In this document: positions 46,139-58,018 of the stretch, piece by piece
How the letters are laid out: every line of letters begins with the position of its first letter
How positions within the stretch are numbered: position 1 is the first letter of the stretch
NCBI GenBank assembly: GCA_965218625.1
Contig: CBDCLG010000008.1
Span: forward strand, 62,001 to 126,000
Source of the DNA: Bin5 sp965218625
GTDB lineage: Bacteria; Chloroflexota; Anaerolineae; Caldilineales; Caldilineaceae
Length of the DNA stretch: 64,000 bases
Reading direction: 5' to 3'
Position numbers and translations under genes: made by a program
The notes under the pieces: model-generated
Database searches by the model: none
What the model was told of the DNA's origin: nothing
The model's input: the letters and a program-made list of their open reading frames with translations, nothing else

Positions 46139-46200
46139 TGTTGTACCATTGGGATTGACATGACTGCCAAGATCGTATATGATAGTCGTATGGTACAACA
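46139..46200 (+). promoter_or_regulatory. Promoter flanked by an 11-bp inverted-repeat operator
   Basis: TTGACA (46155-46160) and TATGAT (46178-46183) are separated by 17 bases. TGTTGTACCAT at 46139-46149 and ATGGTACAACA at 46190-46200 are exact inverted copies whose centres are 51 bases apart. The second copy covers the expected transcription start. The downstream gene has its ATG at 46224. Confidence 0.7.
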
Positions 46201-46223
46201 AGCCACAACGAACAGGAGAGGAA

Positions 46224-48533
46224 ATGTCTGCTCAGATTTACAAGGCGACAAAGACGCGCTCACGCCGGCCAGGCTGGAGTGTAACGTTCAGGCACCCCCG
46301 TCGAAAAGATGCCCGCGGTAAGTATGGGCTGAAAATCAGGCGGGGCCTTAACTCAACGGATGATGTCGAAGCCGACCGCTTGGTTGCGCAGCTAAACGTT
46401 CTGCTGGCCGATCCAACCTGGTGGAGTCTGGATAGGCGAATGGAAGCTGAGCGACAGTTTGCCTCGCCGGTCGTTTCGGCTTTCTTCGATGGAATTGAAG
46501 TAGGCGTGATGAATTCAAAGAATCTACGAGATGAGGTTATTCCGCTCCCCACCCCGGCCGAAGGGTATGCGAGGGTAATGTTGGTCGGCGTAACGGGCGC
46601 CGGCAAGACCACCCTGCTGCGACACCTCATCGGTTCCGACCACAGACGAGACCGGTTCCCTTCCACATCAACGGCCAAAACTACGACGGCTGACATAGAG
46701 ATAATAATAAAAGCCGGTCCTTTCCGATCGGCGATTACGTTTATGACCGAACACGAGGCACGCTGCGCGGTTGACGAGTGTTTGGAGGAGGCGTGCGCTG
46801 CCGCAATTCAAGATCTACAACACGACGATTCGAAAATCGCTGAAGCGTTGCTAGAGCACCGGGAACAACGTTTCCGGCTATCCTACATATTGGGCGGATG
46901 GCCGCAGAATCAGCCGGATCTTGAGGAGGACGAGTCAGACTATCAATTCGATATGGATTTTGAATCTACTGACGAAGACTTCTTGGCGGCAGACGAAGCT
47001 GTCTCCGATGCCGAACGTGCCGCGAACGCTGAACTTTTGCGAGAATCTGTTGCTCGCATCAGGAAAATAGCTGAAGAAGGCCGCAACAGAATGAAGGTGG
47101 AGCGCGGCGACTTTCAGGATACGGATAGCGCAAATCGGCGTCAGGCATGGCTGGACGAATTCTCGGACCTCCTGTACGAAATTGAGGCCTTCGGTCAACT
47201 CTCGCTCGACATTATTGAATCCATCAAGGAACGGTTCGACGCGGTAACAGTAGGCGAACTTGAACGCGTCGCCGACTGGCCTGCCATTTGGCGTTATGAG
47301 GAAAAAGACCGGGATATGTTCTTGAAGCAGGTGCGTTGGTTCAGCAGTAATGACTACCGGCAGTTTGGGCGCTTGCTGACACCCCTGGTGAATGGTATCC
47401 GCGTGAGCGGCGCCTTCTATCCCGCCTCTGCGCTGCGGGAGGATGACCAGCGTCTGGTTCTTCTGGATGGCGAGGGCTTGGGGCATTCGGCAAAGGAAGC
47501 CACCAGCATCTCCACCAAGGTAACGGGAAAATTTGCCGACGTGGAGATGATTTTACTGGTGGATACGGCACAATCTCCAATGCAGGCCGCCCCGATGGAG
47601 CTTCTCAAGTCGGTTGGCAGCAGCGGCCACGGGCACAAACTCGCTGTCGCCTTTACGCACTTTGATCAGGTGAAGGGGGACAACCTTAGGAGCTTCAAAC
47701 AGAAACGAGCGCACGTTCGTGCTTCCATAGACAACGCTATTGGCCACCTGCGCGAGTCCCTGGGAGCCCCGGTTTCGGAAACACTGGAGCAGAAACTGGA
47801 AGACAACAACTTTTACCTGGGCGGATTGGATGGACCAACGAGGAAGATTCCGGGTGGTATCGTCAATGAAATGAGGAAACTGTTAGCAGTGATGCAGGAG
47901 TCGGCCCAACGTCCCGACCTTCCGGAGGCCGCGCCAGTCTACCACTTTGCGAAGTTGGCCCTCCCGCTTCGAGACGCAACCGATGGCTTCAAGAATCCAT
48001 GGTGGGGCCGCCTGGGTCTCAGCTATTACGAGGGTATCGCCAAAGAGCATTGGGCGCGCATAAAGGCGTTGTGTCGGCGTATCGCTTTCCGATGGGACAA
48101 CTGTGAGTACAGCGGACTGCGTCCGGTCGCAGATCTGGTCCGCGAACTGCAGCACAGCATCTCCCTATGGCTGGATCATCCTGACGGCTGGAACCGACAT
48201 CCGGAGGATGAAAGCGAGAAACAAGCTGCCATCGACGGAATAAGGAGGCAGGTCTCCGAGCGTATTCATACCCTAGCGAACCGGCGTCTGATTGTAGACC
48301 CTTCTAACGGCTGGGAAGAGGCCTTCGAATTGAGGGGGTCGGGCTCAAGTTATGACAGGGCGGACCGGATGGCACGCATTTATGAGGCAGCAGCGCCTAC
48401 TGTTACATCCGTGATGGATATGCCAGTGCACCAATTCATGGACGAAATCTATCAGATTGTAAATGAGGCCGTGCAAGAAGCCGGAGGTGACGTACAAGGG
48501 ATTCCAGAGCGAGATTCTGCCTTTGTCCCTTGA
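46224..48533 (+). CDS. Large GTPase-like protein with atypical layout, defence candidate
   Basis: This is a 769-aa protein. Residues 5-65 (RRPGWSVTFRHPRRKDARGK, GLNSTDDVEADRLVAQLN) look like the Arm/AP2-like DNA-binding N-terminus of phage integrases. A Walker A motif follows at 121-130 (LVGVTGAGKTTLLRHL) with a Thr-rich switch I (STSTAKTTTAD). Then about 285 residues of acidic, helical sequence precede a DxxG-like DGEGLG at 415-420 and a G4-like FTHFDQVKG at 477-485. The large insert between G1 and G3 is unusual. The order resembles dynamin-like or GIMAP-like GTPases, but I cannot assign it. The start follows AGGAGAGG. It opens the cargo between hsdS and hsdR, under its own operator-flanked promoter. 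Confidence 0.7.
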   Translation: MSAQIYKATKTRSRRPGWSVTFRHPRRKDARGKYGLKIRRGLNSTDDVEADRLVAQLNVLLADPTWWSLDRRMEAERQFASPVVSAFFDGIEVGVMNSKNLRDEVIPLPTPAEGYARVMLVGVTGAGKTTLLRHLIGSDHRRDRFPSTSTAKTTTADIEIIIKAGPFRSAITFMTEHEARCAVDECLEEACAAAIQDLQHDDSKIAEALLEHREQRFRLSYILGGWPQNQPDLEEDESDYQFDMDFESTDEDFLAADEAVSDAERAANAELLRESVARIRKIAEEGRNRMKVERGDFQDTDSANRRQAWLDEFSDLLYEIEAFGQLSLDIIESIKERFDAVTVGELERVADWPAIWRYEEKDRDMFLKQVRWFSSNDYRQFGRLLTPLVNGIRVSGAFYPASALREDDQRLVLLDGEGLGHSAKEATSISTKVTGKFADVEMILLVDTAQSPMQAAPMELLKSVGSSGHGHKLAVAFTHFDQVKGDNLRSFKQKRAHVRASIDNAIGHLRESLGAPVSETLEQKLEDNNFYLGGLDGPTRKIPGGIVNEMRKLLAVMQESAQRPDLPEAAPVYHFAKLALPLRDATDGFKNPWWGRLGLSYYEGIAKEHWARIKALCRRIAFRWDNCEYSGLRPVADLVRELQHSISLWLDHPDGWNRHPEDESEKQAAIDGIRRQVSERIHTLANRRLIVDPSNGWEEAFELRGSGSSYDRADRMARIYEAAAPTVTSVMDMPVHQFMDEIYQIVNEAVQEAGGDVQGIPERDSAFVP

Positions 48534-48545
48534 CGAATGTCGCAA

Positions 48546-48593
48546 CCCCAGTGGATAGCAGATATCGCCGTTTCCACCCGCTGTCCACTGGGG
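48546..48593 (+). terminator. Inverted repeat after the GTPase gene
   Basis: CCCCAGTGGA (48546-48555) and TCCACTGGGG (48584-48593) are perfect 10-bp inverted repeats with a 28-base loop, starting 13 bases after the stop codon. There is no T tract, so termination is only suggested. The rest of the 48534-48837 gap has no supported gene. Confidence 0.4.
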
Positions 48594-48837
48594 CAGAATC
48601 GTGGGACATGCCTTGCCGTTGTTCAGTGCACGTCCTCACGCTCCGTGCAGATGACCGTCGCCAGCGCGCCGCCATCTGCCAAACCGAAGACGATCGGCAA
48701 AACGTCCATAGCCGCATCACATCATAGTCGGCAGACCGCCCGATGCCGATCAGAATACAACATATCCGTCTGAATTCATCTTAATCTTTCCCGTCTTGTG
48801 GTCCAAAGATTGAGGCTCACCATAAGAGGAACAAACT

Positions 48838-49716
48838 ATGAGCAGACCTAAGAACCACCATTACATTCCGCAGATGTTATCGAAGCGGTTTGCGAATCAA
48901 GAAGGTAAGCTGTTCGTCTATGACAAGCATCATCCTGACAAAGGTGTTCAGAAAAAAGATCCGAAAAAGACTTTTGTAAGACGACACTTTTACTCGCAAG
49001 AGGAAGAAGACGGAACACGGGACGTTTCCGTGGAAACACAGTTTCTCGCGCCTCTTGAGAGTGACGCAAGCCCAGTGCTCGAGAAGATTACTAATGCTGC
49101 TCGACGGGGAAACCCTCCTAACCTGTCGCCAGACGAAAAAGATATCTGGGTGAGGTTTTTCTACAATCTGTTCGTACGCGTTCCCGAGACGCGTACGAAC
49201 TATAAGGAAGAGCTTCGTCAGGAGATACTTAGAGAGATTGATTTCATACGACAGTTTCGACCACTTACTGATCTTGAACAATCGATGATAGACGATGAAG
49301 AGACAATGGAAAGACTCTTCAGGAATAGCAGCATCCAAAGTGTAAGAATGACACATGTCAAAGAAGTGTTTGAAATTCTTTCAGAGAAAAGAATCGGCGT
49401 AGCCGTAATCCGGAAACCGAAGCTAAAGCGAAGTTTCGTTATCGGAAGCAACCCTGTCGTGAAGATGTCGAATCCTGAACGGTCTCACCTGGCTGATCCT
49501 ACAGTTGAAGTCTGGTTACCGCTCGCTCGCGACGTGGCCGTTTCCCCTTGTCCTGGGGACCGTGACAAGGTAGTTTCCGCAAACGACAGACACATTCGAG
49601 AAATCAACAAGAGTATTTATCAACAGAGTACGGTGATAGCTGGATGCTCACGGGATCTGATCGAGTCCTTGTTGGGTGAGGAAGCAGGGATGTTCCGGAC
49701 AACAGCAGAGAAATAA
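48838..49716 (+). CDS. DUF4238 domain-containing protein
   Basis: This is a 292-aa protein with the DUF4238 N-terminal signature NHHYIPQMLSKRFAN, followed by LFVYDK and RRHFYSQEEEDG.RD.SVE, then helices, and a C-terminal strand region with VIGSNPVV and WLPLARDVAVSPCPGD. DUF4238 proteins are of unknown function and are common in accessory and defence-rich regions. AGAGGA precedes the ATG. The gene is clearly poorer in GC than hsdM/hsdR, so it was probably acquired separately from them. Confidence 0.85.
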   Translation: MSRPKNHHYIPQMLSKRFANQEGKLFVYDKHHPDKGVQKKDPKKTFVRRHFYSQEEEDGTRDVSVETQFLAPLESDASPVLEKITNAARRGNPPNLSPDEKDIWVRFFYNLFVRVPETRTNYKEELRQEILREIDFIRQFRPLTDLEQSMIDDEETMERLFRNSSIQSVRMTHVKEVFEILSEKRIGVAVIRKPKLKRSFVIGSNPVVKMSNPERSHLADPTVEVWLPLARDVAVSPCPGDRDKVVSANDRHIREINKSIYQQSTVIAGCSRDLIESLLGEEAGMFRTTAEK

Positions 49717-49833
49717 AGGTTTGCCTAATCGTCGCTGAATCTCACGGTATTGTTGGCGGTGGGATGTGCTACTGCCGAAGTTGATTTCGGGGGAGGTAAG
49801 GGTGGCTATGGAAGCTAGTGAAGGAAACTCGTT

Positions 49834-50406
49834 ATGAAATACAAGACTGAGTACGAGGCATTGGTCCAACATTCTCATTTCCTGCGAAGTTCGTTGAATC
49901 TTGCTTATGATAGACATTTACAACTCGAAAACACGATGCAGGCCCTTGAACTTTCACAGATACCAAAGGAGCAAGAGAGTCTTATACAACTTCAAGTTCA
50001 GACGGCAAAAGAGATCGGTGGCGTAAATGCCAAGATGCTAGGGGACGCACCGTTGGAAATCGAGAAATATCACTTTGGTCCTTTGCAGATAGCTTTGTCG
50101 TTGTTATTTGCAATAATCGAGAAATACCGGGAGCTGTCCAAACGAGATCCAATATTTCAAGACAACGTGATTGATAGGTTCTGTAGTGAAAACCATCAAT
50201 TTGTGCGGACTTTGGAAACACTCAGGAATTCGATACTGTATCAGCGTTACGACAATTTAGATGAACAGAAAAGATTTATAGAAAAGTATTCTGAAGACGA
50301 CAACAAGCATTTGGTGACTCTTCTGATAGAAGCCGAGAATATCTATAAGGATTATTTGAGGCGTTTACTGCCACTGTTGCGAGGAGATAATTCGGATGAT
50401 ACCTGA
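49834..50406 (+). CDS. HEPN-like helical protein, first of a paralogous pair
   Basis: This is a 190-aa mostly helical protein. Residues 83-140 (LQIALSLLFAIIEKYRELS, FVRTLETLRNSILYQR) parallel the downstream protein. At the HEPN catalytic position the R-x4-H of the partner is R131-x4-Y136 (RNSILY), so this copy probably lacks nuclease activity. AAGGA precedes the ATG. The gene is AT-rich compared with the RM genes. It overlaps the next gene by 11 bases, so the two are translated together. A toxin-regulator or scaffold role for the pair is inference. Confidence 0.5.
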   Translation: MKYKTEYEALVQHSHFLRSSLNLAYDRHLQLENTMQALELSQIPKEQESLIQLQVQTAKEIGGVNAKMLGDAPLEIEKYHFGPLQIALSLLFAIIEKYRELSKRDPIFQDNVIDRFCSENHQFVRTLETLRNSILYQRYDNLDEQKRFIEKYSEDDNKHLVTLLIEAENIYKDYLRRLLPLLRGDNSDDT

Positions 50407-51058
50407 GCAAGGTAACTTTTCTACCAGTTGGAAGGCGGTGCCCATATTTTTCACTATGAGGTCCAATCTGGCTATGGTGGACGCCTTTTTGCGCCGTTCA
50501 GTCATAGAGACATCTAACTACCAGGGCGATGACTTGGGCTTCTTATGGTCAAACCCTGGTGAACATCAGTTGAGTATCCACAACAGGTCAATCACAACGA
50601 TTGTCATCTCTTTGTTGTTTCAGGTGCTCGGGAATTACTGGGCGCTAAAGAGAATAAGACCAACACTAGAGTATCCGATCTTGGAGGATTTCCTTAGGGA
50701 TCTGGGAAGTAGCGGGAAGTTTTTCGATGGCATGGAGATAGTGCGCAAAGGCGTGTTTCACGTTAGAAGCCTAAGGTCTTGGCGTAGCCAAAGTGTGATT
50801 TCTTTCGATAAGACCTGCCAGCAGCGCGGCGGGACTCTCGTTGTAATGCAAGAGTTACGAAACCTGCTCTACGATTTCACCGAGAAGGTATTTCTGGGCG
50901 AGTTGAGAATCTGGCCTGATGATGTCTATGAAGAACTGAATAGAAAGGAACTTGCTAGACCGGACCTCAGAGAAAAATTGGAAAGCGGGGAGATCGAGTT
51001 TCCCGAGTACGTAGAGGCCATACTATCTTTAGAGGAGAAGGTGCCTGGGGGCGGATAA
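50396..51058 (+). CDS. HEPN-like protein with R-x4-H motif, second of a pair
   Basis: This is a 220-aa protein. The helices TTIVISLLFQVLGNYWAL and FFDGMEIVRKGVFHVRSLR align with the upstream gene's corresponding segments. R117-x4-H122 (RKGVFH) fits the catalytic R-x4-6-H motif of HEPN ribonucleases. The start at 50396 follows GAGGAG and lies inside the previous gene. The C-terminus is acidic and Leu-rich. Function in phage defence is inferred from family and location only. Confidence 0.5.
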   Translation: MIPEQGNFSTSWKAVPIFFTMRSNLAMVDAFLRRSVIETSNYQGDDLGFLWSNPGEHQLSIHNRSITTIVISLLFQVLGNYWALKRIRPTLEYPILEDFLRDLGSSGKFFDGMEIVRKGVFHVRSLRSWRSQSVISFDKTCQQRGGTLVVMQELRNLLYDFTEKVFLGELRIWPDDVYEELNRKELARPDLREKLESGEIEFPEYVEAILSLEEKVPGGG

Positions 51059-51061
51059 GAC

Positions 51062-51103
51062 TTGACCACCCTCAAAGAAGCCGGCGTCGAATCGGTAGTG
51101 CCC
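51062..51103 (+). repeat. Duplicated fragment of the hsdR 5' end, copy A
   Basis: TTGACCACCCTCAAAGAAGC and the following bases to about 51095 match the start of hsdR (53218 onward), reading (L)TTLKEAGVE where hsdR reads MTTLTEADVE. It begins 4 bases after the HEPN-like gene and runs into the palindromic repeat. Confidence 0.75.
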
Positions 51104-51146
51104 ACGAGGGGCGCCCACGAGGGCACCCACGAGGGTTGCCCCTACC
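51098..51146 (-). repeat. GGGTGCCC-type palindromic dispersed repeat, copy 2
   Basis: Read on the minus strand it begins GGTAGGGGCAACCC and continues with CGTGGGTGCCC and CGTGGGCGCCCC blocks, closely matching the copy at 3017-3063. Each block can pair with its neighbour as a short hairpin. Confidence 0.7.
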
Positions 51147-51178
51147 AGCGCGGGCACCGGTCGAACGGGGGAAGCCCC

Positions 51179-51241
51179 ATGACCACTCTCACCGAAGCCG
51201 GAGTCGAGCGGATCGCTCTTCCCGGTTCACCCCTCGACTGA
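51179..51241 (+). repeat. Duplicated fragment of the hsdR 5' end, copy B
   Basis: An ATG at 51179 reads MTTLTEAGVERIALPGSPLD before a stop; the first ten codons match the start of hsdR, including the preceding CCCC. After about 40 bases the similarity ends. The rest of the 51059-51422 stretch has no supported gene. Confidence 0.75.
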
Positions 51242-51422
51242 AAGACCGTGTACTACCACGGCCGTCCGCCCAGACCAGTTAGAGCAGGTTGCCTCCATAG
51301 TCTATGATGGGCTGCAAGAGAACAGCAGAAGGAACGCGAAACGGAGCGGATCAAGACCGGCCGTACTTGGGCCACTGCAGCGCAAGATCGCCGGAGTGAT
51401 GAGGCAGGAGTGAGGCGCATCC

Positions 51423-52811
51423 ATGCAATATAAAGCGAACGAGGCAATTCCGCTGGCGCAAACCCGCATCAGATTCGACGTCAACGGTCAGTGTGTGGAC
51501 AGGCCCGCCGAGGCTGTCTTGCGCATGTTGCCCAGCCCGCGTCTCGTCATCAAATGCGATTTGGATTTGCGCAATTCGAATGTCGGGCTGGCCGATTTCC
51601 AGCAAGACTACGTAACCGCAACAGTTCACGACCAAGAGACAGAGTTCATTGTCGGGCAGTTCACTTTTCATTGGGACCCGGAAAATTTCCAAGCAGGTAT
51701 GTCTCTCTTTCCAAAGAGAGAACCAATTTCCATCCACCACACCGGAGAGAGGCTCTCGTGTGTAGAGTTCGACGTTCTCAATTTCCCTAAGTTTCTGGGA
51801 AAACAGTTCAGAATCGCCGGGAAAAACGGGAAGTCTCAACACAGAGTTGATTACGTACAACTCCATGCCGACCCCTGGCTGATCGAGATCACCGCAGCGC
51901 CCAACCTGTCCGAAGTCAAGCAGGAACTGGATACGACCGGCGGCTATGGCATCACCCATTCGGGAACGATAGAACGCACTGACGGCGCTGATTTTTCAAC
52001 TGCCGATGTTGAGCGGCTTCTCCACGGGTTATCGCTGTTCCTGTCCTTTGCCCGGGGGGCTTACTGCGGGCTGACCCTGGTCAAAGGGAAAAGCCGCGAT
52101 GGGCAGGTTGCATGGGAGCGTTGGGGATCCGACAGGGTGACAGCGTGGTTCGATCCGCCCTCGTGGTTTGACAGAAACCATAGCCACCTGCTGGCGAAGG
52201 TATTTCCGGGCTTCTGGCGCTGGTATCGGGCATCCGAAGAGGAACTGCGTACCGTTGTGAGCCTGTACCTGGACAGCAACTTGGGGAGAGGCCACGGCGT
52301 CGGCTTGGACGGGGGACTGATCCTGACCCAGGCAGCGCTCGAACGAATGGCACACGAGGTTGTTGGCAAGAAAGCTGACAAGAAAACCGGCACATGGATC
52401 GCCAAGGCGCTCGTGAAAAATAGAATCGTCAAAGAGGCGCTCCCCATCCCGCCGGATTCCTGCCCCGAATTGGCAAGGCTGGCAACCGAACACGGCTGGA
52501 AACATGGCCCGCACGCGCTGGTTGAAATGCGTAATGAGGTAGTTCACCCCAGCCAGAAGTGTGGTCGCCTCTCTTCCAGAGCCTATTATGAGGCCTGGAA
52601 CCTAGGGCAGTGGTATCTCGAACTGATGCTGTTGCGCCGATTCGAAGCCAGCGGTAAATATGGCAACCGGCTTTCGCAGAAATGGGTGGGCGAAGTAGAG
52701 CATCTCGGTCAGTGGCTGGTGGAGAACATGCCGCGCGGAATCGACATTGAACTTCCCTCTCGCGACGAATCTGAGCGCGAGATCCCATTTGTCAGCACAG
52801 AAGACGAATGA
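51423..52811 (+). CDS. ApeA-like protein with C-terminal HEPN domain
   Basis: This is a 462-aa protein. The N-terminal 300 residues form an uncharacterised beta-rich domain similar in layout to ApeA N-terminal domains. The C-terminus is HEPN-like, with the catalytic-type motif R370-N-E-V-V-H375 (VEMRNEVVHPSQK) followed by the long helix ending in YLELMLLRRF. ApeA is a HEPN ribonuclease that aborts phage infection in other bacteria; the assignment here rests on architecture and motif, not on an alignment I could run. Its stop overlaps the vapC start by four bases (ATGA). Confidence 0.65.
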   Translation: MQYKANEAIPLAQTRIRFDVNGQCVDRPAEAVLRMLPSPRLVIKCDLDLRNSNVGLADFQQDYVTATVHDQETEFIVGQFTFHWDPENFQAGMSLFPKREPISIHHTGERLSCVEFDVLNFPKFLGKQFRIAGKNGKSQHRVDYVQLHADPWLIEITAAPNLSEVKQELDTTGGYGITHSGTIERTDGADFSTADVERLLHGLSLFLSFARGAYCGLTLVKGKSRDGQVAWERWGSDRVTAWFDPPSWFDRNHSHLLAKVFPGFWRWYRASEEELRTVVSLYLDSNLGRGHGVGLDGGLILTQAALERMAHEVVGKKADKKTGTWIAKALVKNRIVKEALPIPPDSCPELARLATEHGWKHGPHALVEMRNEVVHPSQKCGRLSSRAYYEAWNLGQWYLELMLLRRFEASGKYGNRLSQKWVGEVEHLGQWLVENMPRGIDIELPSRDESEREIPFVSTEDE

Positions 52812-53217
52812 GCGGCTACCTCATCGATACGAATGTGGTTTCGGAGTTGACCAAAGAACCGCCGGCCCCGCAGGTGATCGCATTCCTGACCCGACAGCAC
52901 GATCTCTGGCTATCGGTAATTGTTGTGCATGAACTGGAATTTGGTGTGCAAAATATGCCAGGCGGTCAGCGCCGCGACAGAGTGAGCGCCTTCTACCAGA
53001 TATTCATTGAGCGTCACACAAGCCGTATCTTGCCTGTGGACCGCGCGGTCGCAGAACATGCCGCGCAGTTGCGGGCCCAGGCGCGTCGCGCAGGCCGCAA
53101 GCTGAAATTGGCCGACGCCTTGATTGCCGGTACAGCAATCGTGCATAATCTCATATTGGCAACGCGCAATGTCAAAGACTTTGCTGCTCTGGACGTCGTC
53201 AACCCGTGGGAATCCCC

Positions 53218-53221
<4 letters not shown>
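52808..53221 (+). CDS. VapC-type PIN domain protein
   Basis: This is a 137-aa PIN protein. MSGYLIDTNVVSELTK holds the first Asp, WLSVIVVHELEFGVQ the Glu, and LKLADALIAGTAIVHNLILATRNVKDFAAL the later Asp residues. It has no VapB-type antitoxin next to it. Instead it overlaps the ApeA-like gene upstream (ATGA) and hsdR downstream (ATGA), so it is translated as part of one polycistronic unit. It may act as a stand-alone nuclease within the island or have lost its antitoxin. Confidence 0.85.
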
Positions 53222-56362
<3,141 letters not shown>

Positions 56363-56532
56363 GGCTCTGCCCGCTTCTGGCGTGACGCAAAACCCCCACA
56401 GCGGGCGCACGCCCCACCCACTACTATTCACAAAACGCAAGCCCCTTTTGCACCAAGTCATTATCGCCTACTTCCTGCCAGGCGGGCGGCAGGCAGCAGT
56501 CGCCGCGGCGGACCTGGCCGAGCCCGCCAGCG

Positions 56533-56811
56533 CTACGGCGGGTCGACTACCTCCACGCCGTGCGCATTGGTGGCGGTAACCAGCGGCCCGTACACCCATC
56601 CGGTCCGGCCGCCATAGCTGATCTGCCACCAGTCGCCGGCGCCGGGGCTCTTGCCGGTGCTCGGGAAGAGCTCGCCCGGTTCAGCCGTGCCGGTGACAAC
56701 ATATTTGGTGCCCGGACCTGCGCGTACCTTTATCGGAGAGACTATCACCGCCTGCGGCCTCAGGGACGTCTGCGTATCGGTCGTGCCGGCCCGGTTGACA
56801 GAGATAATGTA
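56533..56811 (-). pseudogene. C-terminal fragment of an SH3b protein cut by the IS element
   Basis: The minus strand reads YIISVNRAGTTDTQTSLRPQ, then IKVRAGPGTKYVVTGTAEPG and DWWQISYGGRTGWVYGPLV, an SH3b domain like that of the 19065 gene, ending at 56533. Its N-terminal side ends exactly where the IS982 element begins, so the frame's first 20 residues come from the IS. No clear continuation was found beyond the other IS end. The 56363-56532 gap is empty. Confidence 0.7.
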
Positions 56812-57797
56812 ACCTGAATTCGGAGTAAGTGAGCGCCTTATCAAGCTGGTAGAATTGAAGTTCTCCAACAACAATTCTCCAGCAAAGAAAGGCGCTCAAG
56901 GATGAGTATACTCAAACTGGTCTGTCATGTCGATGATTTCTGTCAGTGGTTGGTTACACGGGAGAATGCCAAACTGTTAGGCGTGACTCGCAAGCGAGGG
57001 CCGGCCCCGCGGTTGAGCTTGCGTGAAGTGATGACGATTCTGATTCACTTTCACCAGTCGCATTGTCGTGATTTCAAGGCCTACTATACGCAGCACGTAT
57101 GTGAGCATATGCGCAGTGAATTCCCTGCTCTGGTCAGTTACACGCGCTTTGTGGAGTTAATGCCGTCAGCCCTGCCAGCAATGTGTCTCTATCTGCGTGT
57201 GCGCTTCGGCCAGAAGACAGGGGTGGCATTCATCGATTCGACCCCGTTGTCGGTCTGCCACAACCGGCGCATCGTCCGCCACCGGAACTTTGCCGAGATG
57301 GCCATGCGCGGCAAGAGCAGCATGGGCTGGTTCTATGGCTTCAAGCTCCATCTGATTGTCAATGACAAGGGTGAATTGCTGGCGGTTCAACTCACGCCCG
57401 GCAACATTGATGACCGCAAACCGGTCCCGCAAATGACCAGGAAACTATGGGGTAAGTTGGTCGGCGACCGCGGCTATCTCTCCCAAGCTCTCTTTGCACA
57501 ACTCTTCGCACGCGGACTGCAACTGATTACGCCCATCCGCAAAAACATGCAGAATCGACTCGTTGTTCTCGAAGACAAGCTGCTCACGCGTAAGCGCTTC
57601 GTCATCGGGACCATCGCTGACCAGCTCAAGAATATCCCGCAGATTGAACACACCCGCCATTGCAGCACGACCAACTTTATCGTCAATCTTATCGCCGGTC
57701 TGATTGCCTACACTTGGCAACCCAAGAAGCCATCTCTCCATCTCTCTGACAAAGACTTGGCTCTCTTGCCCGCCCTAATCTAACTCCGAACTCGGGT
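56812..57797 (+). mobile_element. IS982-family insertion sequence
   Basis: Terminal inverted repeats ACCTGAATTCGGAGT (left, from 56812) and ACCCGAGTTCGGAGT (right, read inward from 57797) differ at two positions. They enclose one transposase gene. About 986 bp, typical for the family. I see no certain target duplication. Confidence 0.9.
56902..57783 (+). CDS. IS982 family transposase
   Basis: This is a 293-aa DDE transposase, full length. IDSTPLSVCHNRRI carries the first Asp, GWFYGFKLHLIVNDKGELL the second region, and LVGDRGYLSQAL the conserved D-R-GY; the Glu-containing C-terminal part follows. AGAAAGGCGC lies before the ATG. The frame and both inverted repeats are intact, so the element may be active. 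Confidence 0.95.
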   Translation: MSILKLVCHVDDFCQWLVTRENAKLLGVTRKRGPAPRLSLREVMTILIHFHQSHCRDFKAYYTQHVCEHMRSEFPALVSYTRFVELMPSALPAMCLYLRVRFGQKTGVAFIDSTPLSVCHNRRIVRHRNFAEMAMRGKSSMGWFYGFKLHLIVNDKGELLAVQLTPGNIDDRKPVPQMTRKLWGKLVGDRGYLSQALFAQLFARGLQLITPIRKNMQNRLVVLEDKLLTRKRFVIGTIADQLKNIPQIEHTRHCSTTNFIVNLIAGLIAYTWQPKKPSLHLSDKDLALLPALI

Positions 57798-58018
57798 TAA
57801 CGAAGAAAGAATATCACCCCGAGAGGCGGTCAGGGAACCGCCGGCGGCGGCAACTCCCACGCACACCGGTCCCCACAATTTACGCCCGCCCGCCCCCGAA
57901 CCGTAGGACAGGAGACACCTGTTCAAAATGGACGCAACCCGCCGCCGATGCGATTATCTGATCCTTTCCTGCTGTGCTATACTCGTTGATATTTTTTCCG
58001 TTCGCAGGTAAGAGCAAT

